Shown here: positions 24,655 through 37,584 of the stretch, piece after piece
Position numbering within the stretch: position 1 is the stretch's first letter
How the letters are laid out: every line of letters starts with the position of its first letter
NCBI RefSeq assembly: GCF_024323335.1
Contig: NC_066582.1
Span: 89,090,944-89,154,943, forward strand
Source: Lathyrus oleraceus
Taxonomy: Eukaryota > Streptophyta > Magnoliopsida > Fabales > Fabaceae
Direction: 5' to 3'
Length of the DNA stretch: 64,000 nucleotides
Notes under the pieces: model-generated
Seen by the model: only the letters and a program-made list of their open reading frames with translations
The model's database searches: none
Told to the model about the DNA's origin: nothing
Program-made: the position numbers and the translations under genes

Positions 24655-25686
24655 CGGAGAAACTGATTTATTGCTGACGCTCTGGTTACTGCTGCTATCG
24701 TATTAGATCACCAATTTTTCTGGTTGCTTGGAAACGGGCACAATGACATTGACATCGTCATCTACATGACGGGATTGAACAATCTGGATCATGCCTTCAT
24801 CCATCAGATGCTGGATGTCCCTTTTCACAATAACACACACCCTTGGGTTCACACTACAAATATCACAACCATCGTGATCATGTTCACAGTCACTCACCAA
24901 ACAAATATCTCTATGCATTTCCACCAAAGATCTTCGGATAAACCGGACATCAAAAACTTTGAATTACCCTGGAAAGTCGTCCACCATGTTCACTGAGGTA
25001 TTCCCATGAGCGGGCAAAGGATTAGCTTTCACATTAGGCGCGCGGTCTTCAAAATACACCATGCCACTCTTCATAAGCGTTTGCACCTCATACTTCAGTG
25101 GATAACAGTTCTCAATATCGTGCCCAGGTGCACCCTGGTGAAAAGCACATCAAAGTTTGGGTTTATACCACTAAGGAAGTGGTTCTGGGATCTGCGGTGG
25201 ATTCCTCGGTTGAATCAAATTTTTGAGGACTAATGATGGGTACAGTTCTGCATATGTCATAGGGATTGGGTCAAAAGAGACCTTTTTCTTCTTAAAATTC
25301 TATTGTTGATGATGATTGTTGTTGGAATTGTTGTTGTTGTAGGTGTTTGTTCTTTGTTGCGGTTGTTGTTGTTGACGTTGATTTTGATATTGATGTTGTT
25401 GTTGTTGAATTGGTATTGTTTGCTGATTGGAAAATACTGGAATGACGGAAGATACTTGATGATGATGATGTTAACGGGGTGGTGGATTTCTTCTGACTTG
25501 AGGCCTCCTCTGCCTCCCACTAGAAATTGCGTTTGTTTCATTATCCTTCCTCTTGCTAAAACTACTCCCATACTTCTTGCTAGTTGACGCCTCCTCTTTC
25601 GATAATCGTCCTTCACGGACCCCTTATTCAAGTCTCATCCCCATATTTACCATTTCGGTAAAATCACTAGGGGCACTGGCGATCAT
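24655..25686 (-). pseudogene. Ogre gag C-terminal and Gln/Asn-rich region
   Basis: The frame after the gag core is broken by several stops, but conserved segments remain. There is a Gln/Asn/His-rich low-complexity stretch (about 25300-25450), a zinc-knuckle-like CAFHQGAPGHDIENC (about 25100-25150), and the block MVEMHRDICLVSDCEHDHD (24703-24927). The plus-strand Val/Leu-rich open frame at 25303-25587 is the mirror of the Gln/Asn codon repeats and is not a gene. Confidence 0.7.
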
Positions 25687-26667
25687 TCATTCATAATAAA
25701 ATGAACTCAGGTTTTTTAGAAAGATTTTCGTCATCTCTTTCTCCTCCAAAGGAGGAGTGATCTGGGCAGCCAACTCCCTCCAACGTTGGGCATACTCCTT
25801 GAATGTCTCCTTATCTTTCTGAGACATGGACCTCAGCTGGTCCCTATCCGGTGCCATATTCACGTTGTACTTATATTGTTTCACGAAAGCCTCTCCTAGG
25901 TCATTGAAAGTGTGAATGCTTGCACTATCTAACCCCATATACCAACGGAGTGCAACACCTGTCAGGCTATCCTGGAAATAGTGAATCAGCAGTTGGTCAT
26001 TATCTGTCTGGGTTGACATCTTGTGGGCATACATCACAAGGTGACTGAGTGGACAAGAATTCCCTTTGTACTTCTCAAAGTCATGCACTTTGAATTTCAC
26101 TGGGATTTTCATATTGGGCACTAAGCACAGTTCACCAGCACTCTTCCCAAACAAATCTTTTCCTCTCAGCATTTTCAGTTCCTTGTGCAGCTCAAGGAAT
26201 TGGTCTTTCATCTCATCCATCTTCTCATAGACATTCGGGCCCTCAAATGGCTTGAAATGATAGATGGTTTCCTCTACACGAGGCAAAGTATGCACAACTG
26301 GAGGTGGCACAGACATGACCGGGCTAGATGCCAGCATGGAAGCAAAAGTGGGAGCCAAACCTTCTGGCATAAAATTGGGTGGCATTCCCCAAGGGAATCC
26401 AGCAGGCAGATTCGGAGCGAAGTGGGCGGTGGCAGCAGGCACAGTAGAGGTAACCACTTTAGAAATGACAGTCCTCGCGGGAGGAGTTGCAGGTGTTGGA
26501 GAAGCTTGGCTCTGGGCAGCGAGAACTGACTCCATCATGGCAGTCAATCGGGAAATCTCCTCTTTCAAATCTCGGTTATCTTGCTCAAGGTGTTCCATGA
26601 TCTTTGGATGATTAGCTCTGGTGTTGTACCGGTGAGTCAGCTTGGCTAAAGCACAGAAGAACACCAA
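25687..26667 (-). pseudogene. Ogre gag
   Basis: An open frame of 326 codons with no ATG at its upstream limit; the first Met is at 26596-26598 (MEHLEQDNRDLKEEISRL, a short coiled coil). A Pro/Ala-rich linker leads to the retrotransposon-gag domain (VKFKVHDFEKYKGNSCPLSH, then LIHYFQDSLTGVALRWYMGL, then FNDLGEAFVKQYKYN, then QRWRELAAQITPPLEEKEM). A stop at 25687 cuts the protein in the distal part of the capsid domain. The TA microsatellite lies just upstream and may have altered the leader. Role: particle formation and RNA packaging. Confidence 0.88.
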
Positions 26668-26764
26668 TCAGACACCTGGCAAAAACCTGCTTATGCAAAT
26701 GATGCGTGAAATGCAATGCTTGATTATTTTTATTTTGTTTTCAAGGAACTTACTATACCATTTG

Positions 26765-26880
<116 letters not shown>

Positions 26881-26998
26881 AATGGCAATTGCAATAATTT
26901 GATATGACCAAAAATCTCTTTTTTATTTATATAAATTGGAAGGATTACATTGAGTACAATTTCAGAAACCAAAATAAAAGATACAAGAGAAAAGGAGA

Positions 26999-28510
26999 CT
27001 AGTCATCATAAGGATCCCTAACAACAGTGTCAGAAGATCTGGCTAAAGGCGCGTACTTCCTTCGAATGCGACGAATCTCGGCCTCAAAAGAAGCCTTCAT
27101 CCGAGTCTTCTCGAGGACAAGCTGGTCAATAATCTTCTTCCAAGCAACGAAAGGCTGAGGCATGCTAGAAGATGAAACCTTTGGCTCTCTCTATCTCTTC
27201 GTCACTCGGTCTTCAGGTAGCTCAATCAGTGCATCTTTGTCCTTAGACTCCAATAGTAACTCTTCATGCTTCTTGCTCAAAGCACGAAAACACTCTTCCC
27301 ACATATCCTTCTCTTGCTTCATCTTGATGAGCGCGTCTTCCAACTCCTCTACATCTTGGTTAGGGAGAGTTAATGGCTCAACCACAACCATAGACATAGG
27401 TCTTTCACAAGGATAAGGCATCTTCAATTCCAAAGCTCTCTTCTTCACCCAAAGAGTGTAAGCTTCCAAAGCTACACAATTGCGCGGACCAAGCCCGGAT
27501 CTTCCTTTCCTATGCACATTATGCCAAGCATGCACAATCTTCTGCTTCAAATGTTGGGAATCTTTACCCTCTTGATAGAAAATACCTTCTAACAACATGT
27601 TATTAGGTTTGTCTCTCAAGGGGAACCCAAGTTGACGACGAGCCAAAGCAGGCTTGTAGTTAATTCCTCCTTGTGTACCAATGAGAGGCACATTAGAGAA
27701 TTCACCACAACTATCAATAATTTCCAAACTGCTTAAAGACGGATCATACCAAACTATATCATCATTAGTGAGAGACATAAGTCTCTGAGACCACCTTAGA
27801 CATTGTTTGTTCTCCACAAAAGCAGGTGTCTGCGGCAAGTGCGAAATAAACCACTTGTAGAAAAGAGGAATGCAACAGACAATCGTTCCACCACCTTTAG
27901 AATTCCTTAGATGCAAAGAGAAATACATATCACCCAACAAAGTAGGCACAGGATTCCCAATCAAGAAAAGTCTAATGGCGTTAACATCAACAAAACCGTC
28001 AATGTTAGGGAACAAAGCTAATCCATAGATGAGCATCACAAAGATAGCTTCAAAAGCATCCACACCACCAGCTTGAGCAAAAGTGGTAGCTTCCTTGATG
28101 AGGAAATCAGATGACAACCCAAATAACCCTCCTTTCTTCACCCAATGAGCCTCTATCTCAGACTTCTTCAAGTGAAGAGCTTCAGCAATAATACTAGATC
28201 GGGGAATCTCCTTCAATCCACTAAAAGGCACTCTACTAGAAACAGGTATCCCCAAAAGATGAGAATACTCCTCCAAGGTAGGCACAAGCTGAAAATCTGG
28301 AAAAGTGAAACAATGGTAGAGAGGATCATAGAACTGCACCAATACACTCAACAATCTTTCAACTACATCAGCATACAAAATGGACAGAAGCTTCCCATGA
28401 CGTTGTTTGAAGTCCAAGGGATCTAATACAAAAGATGCTAGCTTCCTTAACTCTTTCAAATCTGGACATCTAAAATTGTACTTCTTAGTGTTCCTTCGTC
28501 CACAATCCAT
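26999..28510 (-). pseudogene. Ogre ORF1 protein (DUF7745-like)
   Basis: The ATG at 28508-28510 opens 439 codons, closed by a TAG at 27191-27193. The same frame then runs on with coding character (MPQPFVAWKKIIDQLV) to a TAG at 26999, so the original protein was about 503 residues with one internal stop. Features: an N-terminal CPDLKELRKLASFVLDPLDF block, HCFTFPDFQLVPTLEEYSHL, a predicted globular middle, and a charged coiled-coil C-terminus (about residues 395-435). This extra ORF upstream of gag defines Ogre elements; its function is unknown. The DUF7745 match is from memory of the family. Confidence 0.85.
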
Positions 28511-29335
28511 AGTCTAAAAATATTTGCAAATGATACCTTAGTTCCTTGAAATTTTCGTGTGATGAATGTTATGATGCGCATGAAATGCATGAATGCAACA
28601 ATCACAAGTAAGGGATCACACACAAGGCAAACAAAGGTCAAGGGATGAATCAAGTCATTGTCAAGATCAATCATCTATTTTGGTGGATTATGGTTTTCAC
28701 CTTATCAACACCCAAGTTCCATTGATATTGACAAGACTTGATTGGATCAACAAAGAATCAAGGGTTTATTTCAAGTCACGAGCATGGAGTCTGGGTAAGA
28801 ACCACCCCAAAGGAGTGAACTAATGATAAAACCTGTAGATCATGTTCTAAAAAGTTCCCAGAGTCTTAATTCCATCTATCGGATATTACAGGTTAAGATG
28901 ACTGACTCATCGACCCATAATATTCTCAAGAGAAACTCGTCTGAGTGTAGTATCGCGTAACAACTGTTATCAAGTCTACACCTGAACAGTTTCCGAACTA
29001 CGTCCTAAATAGGCCAAGATGGGTTAGGTGTTCTAAGGTTCTCAGCTTCTCAGACCCAATTAGAAATAATAATGCCTAACCATAAATACTTGTGTGACAT
29101 TTCCAAATCCAAAGGAGTCTCCACTGAGCAGATGGATCTCAAGCCAACTTGTTAAGAACTACTCCGCACAAGTCGAACATGACTATACCATCCTCCTATC
29201 TTAATTGCACTCAAGTTCGGGTTAGAACTTATCTCACCACTCAGAGATCACCAAGCACAACAAGCATATTATATCACACATACACATATACAAATATATT
29301 CACACAAAAAGTAGGCTAAACCAACTGGAGACTAC
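28511..29335 (-). other. Ogre 5' leader
   Basis: 825 bp between the primer site and ORF1 with no conserved coding frame. The short open frames here lack recognisable features. It is the expected untranslated leader and packaging region. Confidence 0.7.
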
Positions 29336-29353
29336 TCCCCAGCAGAGTCGCCA
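29336..29353 (-). other. Ogre primer binding site (Arg tRNA type)
   Basis: On the minus strand TGGCGACTCTGCTGGGGA, the site used by Ogre elements and attributed to an Arg tRNA. It lies nine bases from the LTR edge at 29363. Confidence 0.85.
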
Positions 29354-30440
29354 CTTAATTTCTATAGAGGGAAATTCATGATCATCAAGCTATTGACAAG
29401 CTAGAGATCAATTAATAAGAGTCGCCACCGCGCTTTTATTGTTTCCAAGGGGAAAGGGAAAAAGTACGAACAAAACCCAAATAGTAAGAAGTTTTCAAAT
29501 AAAAACTAATAAAAGTCAGAGATCACAGGTAAGGGGGTTGGTTACACAGAGGGAAGGTGTTAGCACCCAAAGTGTCCTAGGTACTCCTAGGGAGCCCTTT
29601 TTATGTGCATATGTATTTTGTACTAAGTGATGTTTACAAACAAATAAAATGGGGGGATGAGAAAAGAATTGATTAATTATATTTTTGTAATTGACAAGAC
29701 CTTCGGTCTTGTACCTACGTACCAACATATAAATGAGGGATCAAAACCTCGTAGTTCGTGCTAGAAATTTCAAAATGAGTGTGTTGGTTTTAATAAAATT
29801 ATGTTTGAAGGGCACAAAGGCCAAAAATGGTTTGAATGAGTTAGTTCTTTTTTATTTTTGAAAGTTTAAGCAACGTATAGTTAAGTTTATTTACAAGTTT
29901 GATTTAAGAAAATAAGTTTGAAAAGGCAATGGTATAAGGCCGAAGTTTCTATCTCTTTTGAAAGTGGTCAAAGTTTAGAACAAAAAGGAGTTCACACAAA
30001 GAAGGTTTTAAAAAATGGAGGGAGAAATTTTGAAATTAAAGAAATGGGGAGAAGATGAAGAGACTACCCTATGCACAAAATTTAAAAGTTTAAAGTTGAA
30101 AAGATCTAACCAAATGGGTAGCAATCCAATAGACAAGTATGTCAATAAAAACCCAGAATTCCCTTAGACTTTTATTCAAGAAACACACAAATGCACAATT
30201 ATATCAATCTTGAAGAGCAAAGGCATCAAATAAAGATGGCTTCATCCAAGCTTATCCACTCCAAGATCTTCTGCAAGATAGCCTATGTAACAGATGAATT
30301 CCACCAGTCACAGGTTCAACATAACAGCTTAACAATGATCAACATGGCAGATGGATTGGAGAGATCTTGAATGATGTATCAGACGAATTCCAATTGCAAG
30401 CTCTTGGTTCTTAAATAAATTGGCATTAGCCAAGTCCATT

Positions 30441-32173
30441 AGGAGGATGAACTAGCCCTTGGAAACTCTAAAGCATTTAATTCTATATTCAATGGGGTTG
30501 ATAAGAACATCTTCAGACTGGTGAACAATTATGAGGTGGCTAAAGATGCTTGGAATATTCTCAAAACCACTCATGAAGGCACCTCTAGAGTGAAGATGTC
30601 TAGATTGCAGCTACTCACTACCAAGTTTGAAAATTTGAGGATGAAAGAAGATGAAAATATTCATGACTTTCATATGAATATCCTTGAAATTGCTAATGCC
30701 TCAGGAGCCCTGGGTGAGAAGGTGTCAGATGAAAAACTAGTGAGGAAAATACTCAGGTCACTTCCTAAGAGATTTGCCATGAAATTGACAGCCATAGAAG
30801 AATCTCAAGACATTTGCAATATGAGAGTGGATGAGCTAATTGGATCCCTCCAAACATTTGAGTTGGGAATGTGTGATGGATTTGAAAAGAAAGTCAAAAG
30901 CATAGCCTTCATGTCAAACACTGAAGAGAAAGAGGAAGAAAGTGGTCAAGATACTGATGAAGATCTGGCAAATGATGTAGCATTACTGGGAAGACAGTTC
31001 AACAAACTTCTGAAAAAGATGGATGTAAGGTCTAAGTCTAATGTCAAGAACATCTCATCTGACATCACTAGGTCCAATAATGCTGGAAGAAGAACAAGAT
31101 CTGATGAAAAGACCAAAGAAGGAAAAGGAGTTCAGTGCCATGAATGTGATGGGTATGAACACATTAGAGTTGAATGTGGGACCTACCTCAAGATACAGAA
31201 GAAGAGTCTTGTTGCTACTTTGTCTGATGAAAGTGAAATAGAAGGAGAGTATGCAAATCTTGTGACTGCCTTGACTGGAAGATGGGGTTCTGATGAAGAC
31301 TTAAGTGATGATGAATTAACCTTTGATGAGTTAGCCACTACCTACAGAAAGTTGTGTCACAGAAGTGAAGAAGTGTGTCAACAAGTGGAAAGTCAGAAGA
31401 AATTGATAACACAATTGGAGAATGAGAAGGCAGAACACTTGGAAACCATCTCTAAGTTAAAGATTGAAGCAGTGTTCTTGAACTCTAAACTGGATGACAT
31501 GGCAAAATATGTCAGAATGCTGAACAATGGATTTGACACCTTAGACAAAATTCTCCAGACTGGAAAAATGGCAGGAGACAAGTCTGGCCTTGGGTTCAAT
31601 GAATCCAAACCTAAGTGTAGTCACACTGGTAGAAAACCAAAGATGTCACATCATGTGTCACAACATCATAAGGTAAGACAACATAAAGGAAAACACCAAA
31701 GATGGAGATGTCATTACTGTGGAAAATTTGGCCACATAAAACCATTCTGCTATAAGTTGTATGGCTATCCTAGTCCTTCTCATCATCAACCTAGACCCAA
31801 ACATCACATCCATGTCAACAGAAAACAATGGGTTCCTAGGATTGGTGTTACTAACCTGATAGCTCACACTTCCTTTAGAGTTTCAGCCAAAGAAGACTGG
31901 TATTTTGACAGTGGATGCTCCAGACACATGACTGGAAGCAAAAACCTGCTAATTAATCTTCATCCTCATGCCACCAGCTATGTAACCTTTGATGATGGAG
32001 CAAAGGGTGAAATCAAGGGGATTGGAAAGCTAAACTGCCGTGGAGTCCCTAACCTTGACAATGTCCTACTTGTTAAAGGACTGGCTGCAAACCTAATCAG
32101 CATCAGTCAACTATGTGACCAAGGTCTAACTGTAAACTTCACAAAAAATGAATGTCTGATTAGTAATAAATAA
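30441..32173 (+). pseudogene. SIRE gag and protease
   Basis: The frame is open from the junction to TAA at 32171-32173. The capsid (UBN2-like) region is at about 30520-30890. The first zinc knuckle is CHECDGYEHIRVEC and the second CHYCGKFGHIKPFC (near 31707), both with CX2CX4HX4C spacing. A coiled-coil stretch (about 31350-31560, ETISKLKIEAVFLNSKL) lies between them. The protease follows, with WYFDSGCSRHMTG (active-site D-S-G) and a SISQLCDQGLTVNF segment. The TAA is in frame, with pol similarity continuing after it, so it is a disabling stop. The N-terminal ~180 codons are deleted. Confidence 0.9.
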
Positions 32174-32179
32174 AATGAA

Positions 32180-33380
32180 GTGATCATGAAAGGAGTCAGG
32201 TCTAAGGACAACTGCTATATGTGGAGTTCTCAAGAAACTGGTTATTCATCAATGTGTACTCTAGCCAAAGAAGAAGAAGTGAAGATATGGCATCAAAAAT
32301 TGGGCCATCTGCATCTTAAAGGAATGAAGAGGATTATATCTGTTGAAGCTGTCAGAGGAATCCCAAACTTAAAGAATGATGAAGGAAGAGTTTGCGGGGA
32401 GTGTCAAATTGGAAAACAGACAAAGATGTCACATCAGAAGTTCAGACATGACACCACTTCCAGAGTGATGGAACTTCTCCACATGGACTTGATGGGACCT
32501 ATGTAGGTGGAAAGTCTTGGTGGGAAAAAGTATGCTTATATGGTGGTGGATGACTTCTCCAGATACACCTGGGTCAATTTTATAAGGGAAAAATCTGATG
32601 TATTTAAGGTATTCAAAGATCTTTGCTTAAGACTTCAAAGAGAAAAAGAAAGTCAGGTTATAAGAATCAGAAGTGATCATGGGAAAGAATTTGAGAACAA
32701 CAATTTGTTGGATTCTATGCATCTGAAGGAATTAGTCATGAGTTCTCATCTCCCATTACCCCTCAGCAAAATGGTGTGGCAGAAAGGAAAAATAGAACTC
32801 TCCAAGAATCTGCCAGAGCTATGATTCATGCTAAGAAATTGCCCTACCACTTCTGGGCTGAAGCTATGAACACAGTCTGTTATGTTCACAACAAAGTAAC
32901 CTTGAAGAAAGGGACTCCTACTAATTTGTATGAAGTCTGGAAAGGAAGAAGACCTACTGTCAAATACTTCCATGTGTTTGGTAGTAAATGTTATATCTTG
33001 ACTGATCGTGAACAGAGAAGGAAGATGGATCCCAAGAGTGATAAAGGAATATTTCTGGGTTACTCAACAAACAGCAGAGCATTTAGAGTCTTTAATTCCA
33101 GAACAAAAGTAATGATGGAATCTATCAATGTTGTGGTTGATGATCAACAAACTGATGTCACAGACGATGTTGAGACATCTCTAAATGATGCCCCAGTTGA
33201 TTTCCTAGACAAAAGTAATGAGAGTGAACTCACTCAAGCTGAACCTGAAGCTGACAAAATTAATAAAGGACCCTCTATCAGAATTCAGAAGGATCATCCT
33301 AAAGATCTCATTATAGGAGACCCAAATAAAGGGGTCACAACTAGATCAAGGGAAGTGATCTCACATGGCTGTTTTGTGTC
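32180..33380 (+). pseudogene. SIRE integrase
   Basis: Starts with the pre-integrase zinc region (WHQKLGHLHLKGMKRI, then CGECQIGKQ). Then come the catalytic blocks: the first Asp in LLHMDLMGPM, the second in RIRSDHGKEFEN and the third, Glu, in NGVAERKNRT. An in-frame TAG at 32504-32506 follows the first block. A frameshift lies between 32700 and 32776, between the second and third. The C-terminal part contains the GKE-type GSKCYILTDREQRRKMDPKSDKGIFLGYS run and an acidic linker. All three catalytic acidic residues are visible, but the frame is broken twice. Confidence 0.88.
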
Positions 33381-34915
33381 CAAGATTGAGCCTATGAATG
33401 TCAAGGAGGCCTTGACTGATGAATTCTGGATCAATGCCATGCAGGAAGAGTTAGGCCAATTCAAGAGAAATGAAGTATGGGAACTGGTTCCAAGACCTGA
33501 AGGAATAAATGTTATTGGAACAAAGTGGGTTTACAAGAATAAATCTGATGAACATGGGTGGTTACTAAAAATAAAGCAAGATTAGTAGCACAAGGATACA
33601 CTCAAGTTGAAGGAGTTGACTTTGATGAAACATTTGCCTTTGTAGCTCGCCTTGAGTCCATTAGACTATTGCTTTGAGTGACATGTATTTTGAAGTTTAA
33701 AATGTTCCAAATGGATGTAAAAAGTGCCTTCTTGAATGGTTACTTAAATGAGGAAGTGTATGTTGAACAACCTAAAGGGTTTACAGATCCAAATCTTCCA
33801 AAGCATGTGTATAAGTTGAGGAAAGCCCTCTATGGTTTGAAACAAGCTCCTAGGGCTTGGTATGATAGACTCACGGTGTTTCTCATTAACAATGGATACA
33901 GAAAGGGAGGCATTGACAAGACCTTATTTGTTAAGAATGAAGGAGGAAAACTCATGGTGGCTCAAATATATATGGATGATATTATATTTGGTGGGATGTC
34001 AGATCATATGGTCGAACATTTTGTTAAACAAATGCAGTCTGAATTTGAAATGAGCCTTGTTGGAGAGCTGACCTATTTTCTTGGGCTACAAGTCAAGCAT
34101 ATGGAAGATTCTATCTTTCTATCTCAAATAAAAAATGCCAAAAACATTGTTAAGAAGTTTGGCATGGAGAATGCAAGTCATAAAAGGACACCTGCTCCTA
34201 CTCATCTAAAAGTCTCTAAAGATGAAAATGGTGTTAGTGTAGATCAAAGTCTCTACAGAAGCATGATAAGGAGTCTGCTATATCTCACAGCAAGCAGACC
34301 TGACATTGCTTTTGCTGTAGGTGTTTGTGCTAGATATCAAGCTGAACCAAAAGTCAATCACATAAACCAAGTGAAAGGATACTGAAATATGTCAATGGCA
34401 CCAGTGACTATGGGATGTTGTACACTCATGGATCTGGATCTATGTTGATTGGATAATGTGATGTTGACTGGGCTGGAAGTGCTGATGATAGGAAAAGCAC
34501 ATCAGGAGGATGTTTCTTCTTAGGGAACAACTTAATATCATGGTTTAGTAAGAAACAAAATTGTGTGTCTCTGTCCACTGCTGAAGCGGAATATATAGCA
34601 GCTGGAAGTAGTTGTTCTCAACTAGTTTGGATGAAATAGATGCTGACTGAATACAATGTGCAAGATGTCATGACATTGTACTGTGACAACCTGAGTGCTA
34701 TAAATATTTCTAAGAATCCTATTCAGCACAGCAGGACAAAACATATTGATATTCGTCATCATTTTATTAGAGAACTAGTGGAAGATAAAATCATAGCCCT
34801 GAAGCATGTTGCTACTGAAATGCAGTTAGCTTATATATTTACAAAGGCTTTGGATTCTAATCAATTTGAATGTCTAAGAGGGAAACTAGGGATTTGTATC
34901 TATGAGAATTTGTAG
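33381..34915 (+). pseudogene. SIRE reverse transcriptase and RNase H
   Basis: RT motifs in order: [53 protein letters not shown] and the catalytic YMDDIIFGG. RNase H follows with DWAGSADDRKSTSGGC, STAEAEYIAAG, CDNLSAINISKNP and HIDIRHHFIRE. Breaks: a frameshift near 33556 (GTGGTTACT context), an in-frame TGA at 33675-33677, a frameshift near 34375, a TAA near 34453 and a TAG near 34637. Active-site residues of both enzymes are preserved, which suggests decay after a fairly recent active past. Confidence 0.9.
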
Positions 34916-35122
34916 CAATTAATTTGGAGTGGAAAAGGTAACAAAAATATTATCTGCCTACTTAAAATAAAGTGCCCCATTTATGGTAAATCATCACCTA
35001 GTATTGGAACTTCCATCTATTGCCCTTTCACACGCAACCTCTGCTCAAACATTTTCACCTTCCTTCGACTTCATTAACCTTCTCTGCTAGGGAAACAGAA
35101 ACCTTTCCACAAGAGCAATAAG

Positions 35123-36965
35123 ATGTCACAACATCCTTCACCATCTGGTTCTAAAACTACCAAACCTACTCACAAAGATAGAACGCCCTCCATGGACTTT
35201 CTTGATGAAGATATTTTGGATGTGATTCCCCTATCTGTCATTCCAGGTGACGCCTCCTGGTTCATCCTCCACTACATTCCCTACACAAGGTAACAGTTCC
35301 AATATCCTCTCCAACTCTACTTATACTCCTAGTTCTAAGGACGACATGATTCACCCTGATCGTGTTATAAGGAACCTTGTCACGAGAATCCTCAATCAAG
35401 GACACTCTATAAAGGGAGTTTCTACTCCTCTATCAAGAAGGGACCCCTCTTCTGAGGTTGGACCTCACAATGAGAAGGAGGATGATTCCTCTAGGTCTGA
35501 AAAAGATATAGCTGCTGAAGGATTATGCTCTTTAGGGCAAACTTTGTCTAGTAAGAAATTTGTGGCATCACCTACTACCAATGCTTCACAGTCTAAGAAG
35601 CATGATTCTACAAAGAAGGTGATTGACCTAGAAGATGAGAGTTCGGATGATGAAGATGATATCTTGCTTCATCACTTGAAGCCTAGTGTGGCTAAGAGGA
35701 TGAAGACCAGAAAGGGTAAGTCTGTGGCTGAAATGATGACAGTCAAAACTACTAAGAAGGCTACTGTTGTAGGCCCCTCAATGTCTTGGAGCAAAGTGGA
35801 GGTGAATAAGAGAAAAGTAAGAGAAATTTCTGACTCAGATGAAGATGTTGAAGAAGATGTCCCTGACATCTCCCCTGTCAAGAGGACAACTGTTAGGAAA
35901 TCCCCTGCAAAAGTTGTTGTTGTACACTTGGATAATATTTCCTTCCATCTTGAAGATGGAGCAGCAAAATGGAAGTTTATAATCCAAAGAAGGGTGGCTG
36001 TGGAAAGAGAGCTGGGCAAGGATGTTGTGGAGGTTAAAGAGGTCATGGACCTGATTAAAACTGTTGGATTAATGAAAACTGTTTCTGGGTTATCCTAGTG
36101 TTATGAAGGACTTGTGAAAGAATTTGTGGTCAACATCCCTGAGGACATTGCTGATAAAAACAGCAAAGAGTTTTGTAAGGTGTTTGTAAGAGGGAAGTGT
36201 ATCAATTTTTCTCAAATTGTGATTAACAAGTTTTTAGGAAGAGGAACAAAAGATGCATGTGAACTAGAAGCCACAGACAATGAGGTATATAGGGAAATAA
36301 CTGCAAGACAGGTCAAGGAGTGGCCTAGCAAGAAGCATCTCCATGCTAGAAAGCTAATTGTGAAATATGCTATCTTGCACAAGATAGGGTCAGCAAATTG
36401 GGTACCAACCAATCACATCTCTACAATCTCAAATGCCCTTGGAAGGTTCATATTTGCTATTGGAACCAAGCTGGAATTTGATTATGGTAGATTCATGTTT
36501 GAACAAATTGTCAAACATGCTTCTACAAATGTAGTGAAGCTGCCCATAGCTTTTCCCTCAATGATTTGTGGGATCATCCTGAGCCAGCAACCTAGAATTC
36601 TGAGCACAAATGATCTTCCTAGTAGTAGAAAACCTCCTCTATCAGTTCATTACAAATTATTTGAAGGCAGTCATGTCAATGACATTATCATGACATCTGC
36701 TGTGAAGAAGCCAACCTCTCAAGGTGGTCTTATTCCTGAACTGAAAGAAACTTGTAAAGAATTGGATACAGGGATAAGGGTGGCAAAAGCCAGGAAAGAA
36801 GCTTTGGAGGCTCTAATTGAAAGCTTGGAGCAAGCTGATAGAGATAATGTTGGACGGGCCAAGGAAACAAAAGCCCAAACCTCTAGTGAGAGGTTTGAAT
36901 CTCAAGATGAATCAAGTGGCAGTTCTGGTTCTGAAGCTGATGAAGATGCAAGCTCCTTTGACTAG
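35123..36965 (+). pseudogene. SIRE post-pol (env-like) ORF
   Basis: The ATG at 35123 opens a Ser/Thr/Pro-rich N-terminus. A frameshift near 35240 moves the frame to 35247-36098, which ends in TAG. The same frame resumes at once and runs to 36965. The first half is acidic and Ser-rich (about 35630-35880, DDEDD and SDSDEDVEEDV). The second half has a globular domain (IPEDIADKNSKEFCKVFVRG to FAIGTKLEFDYGRFMFEQI) like the putative plant transposon protein domain found in SIRE-type elements. No signal peptide or transmembrane segment is evident, so the env name is by position only. C-terminal coiled coil and Ser/Asp-rich tail. Confidence 0.8.
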
Positions 36966-37584
36966 TTTTGTTGAAGTTGTCCCCCACTTTTCTGATGGTG
37001 TCCTGTGATGGATTTGGTGGTTCTTTTGGCAGTCCTGTTCTGACGCCTTGTTGTATTTTTTTGGGGTTCTTTTTGGTTTTTCTGGATTTTTTATCTCAAC
37101 TTATCTAGCTGTGTATGTTTGTGGATCTATAACACCTAACAATATGCTTTGACATTCTGTGTGACATTTTGTTTAACAAATAGACATTTATTTTGTCTCG
37201 TTGGTATCTTTGATCTCTTTTGGCTAAAAGGGGGAGAAGTAGCTAAAGTAGTTGTAGTTGGAGTAGCTATGCTATAAACAGATGATAGATGATGTTGAAG
37301 AGGATTGAAGAGGAGATTATCTATTTAGTACAGGTAATGTTGAAGGAGATGTCAGATGGGGAGGTGTATGTTACAGGTGATGTTGAAGGTGATGTTTGTG
37401 TTGAGAAGACTGAGAGGGAGGAGGAGCACAAGCGCATGTGTGTTTAATATGTGTTTACTAGTTGCTATTTTAGCTAGTAATGTATGTTTTATAACTTCTG
37501 CTGCTAAACTGCTGATGTGATTAATTCTCTTGTGAACAAATGGTCTGATGTATGTTTTAGCCAAAATTTGCCAAAGGGGGAGTT
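36966..37584 (+). other. SIRE 3' untranslated region with two purine tracts
   Basis: No coding frame. It contains AAAAGGGGGAGAAG at 37226-37239 and the LTR-adjacent CAAAGGGGGAGT at about 37572-37583. A duplicated purine tract upstream of the 3' LTR is a known SIRE-lineage feature; the second abuts the LTR and is the likely functional primer. Confidence 0.7.
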
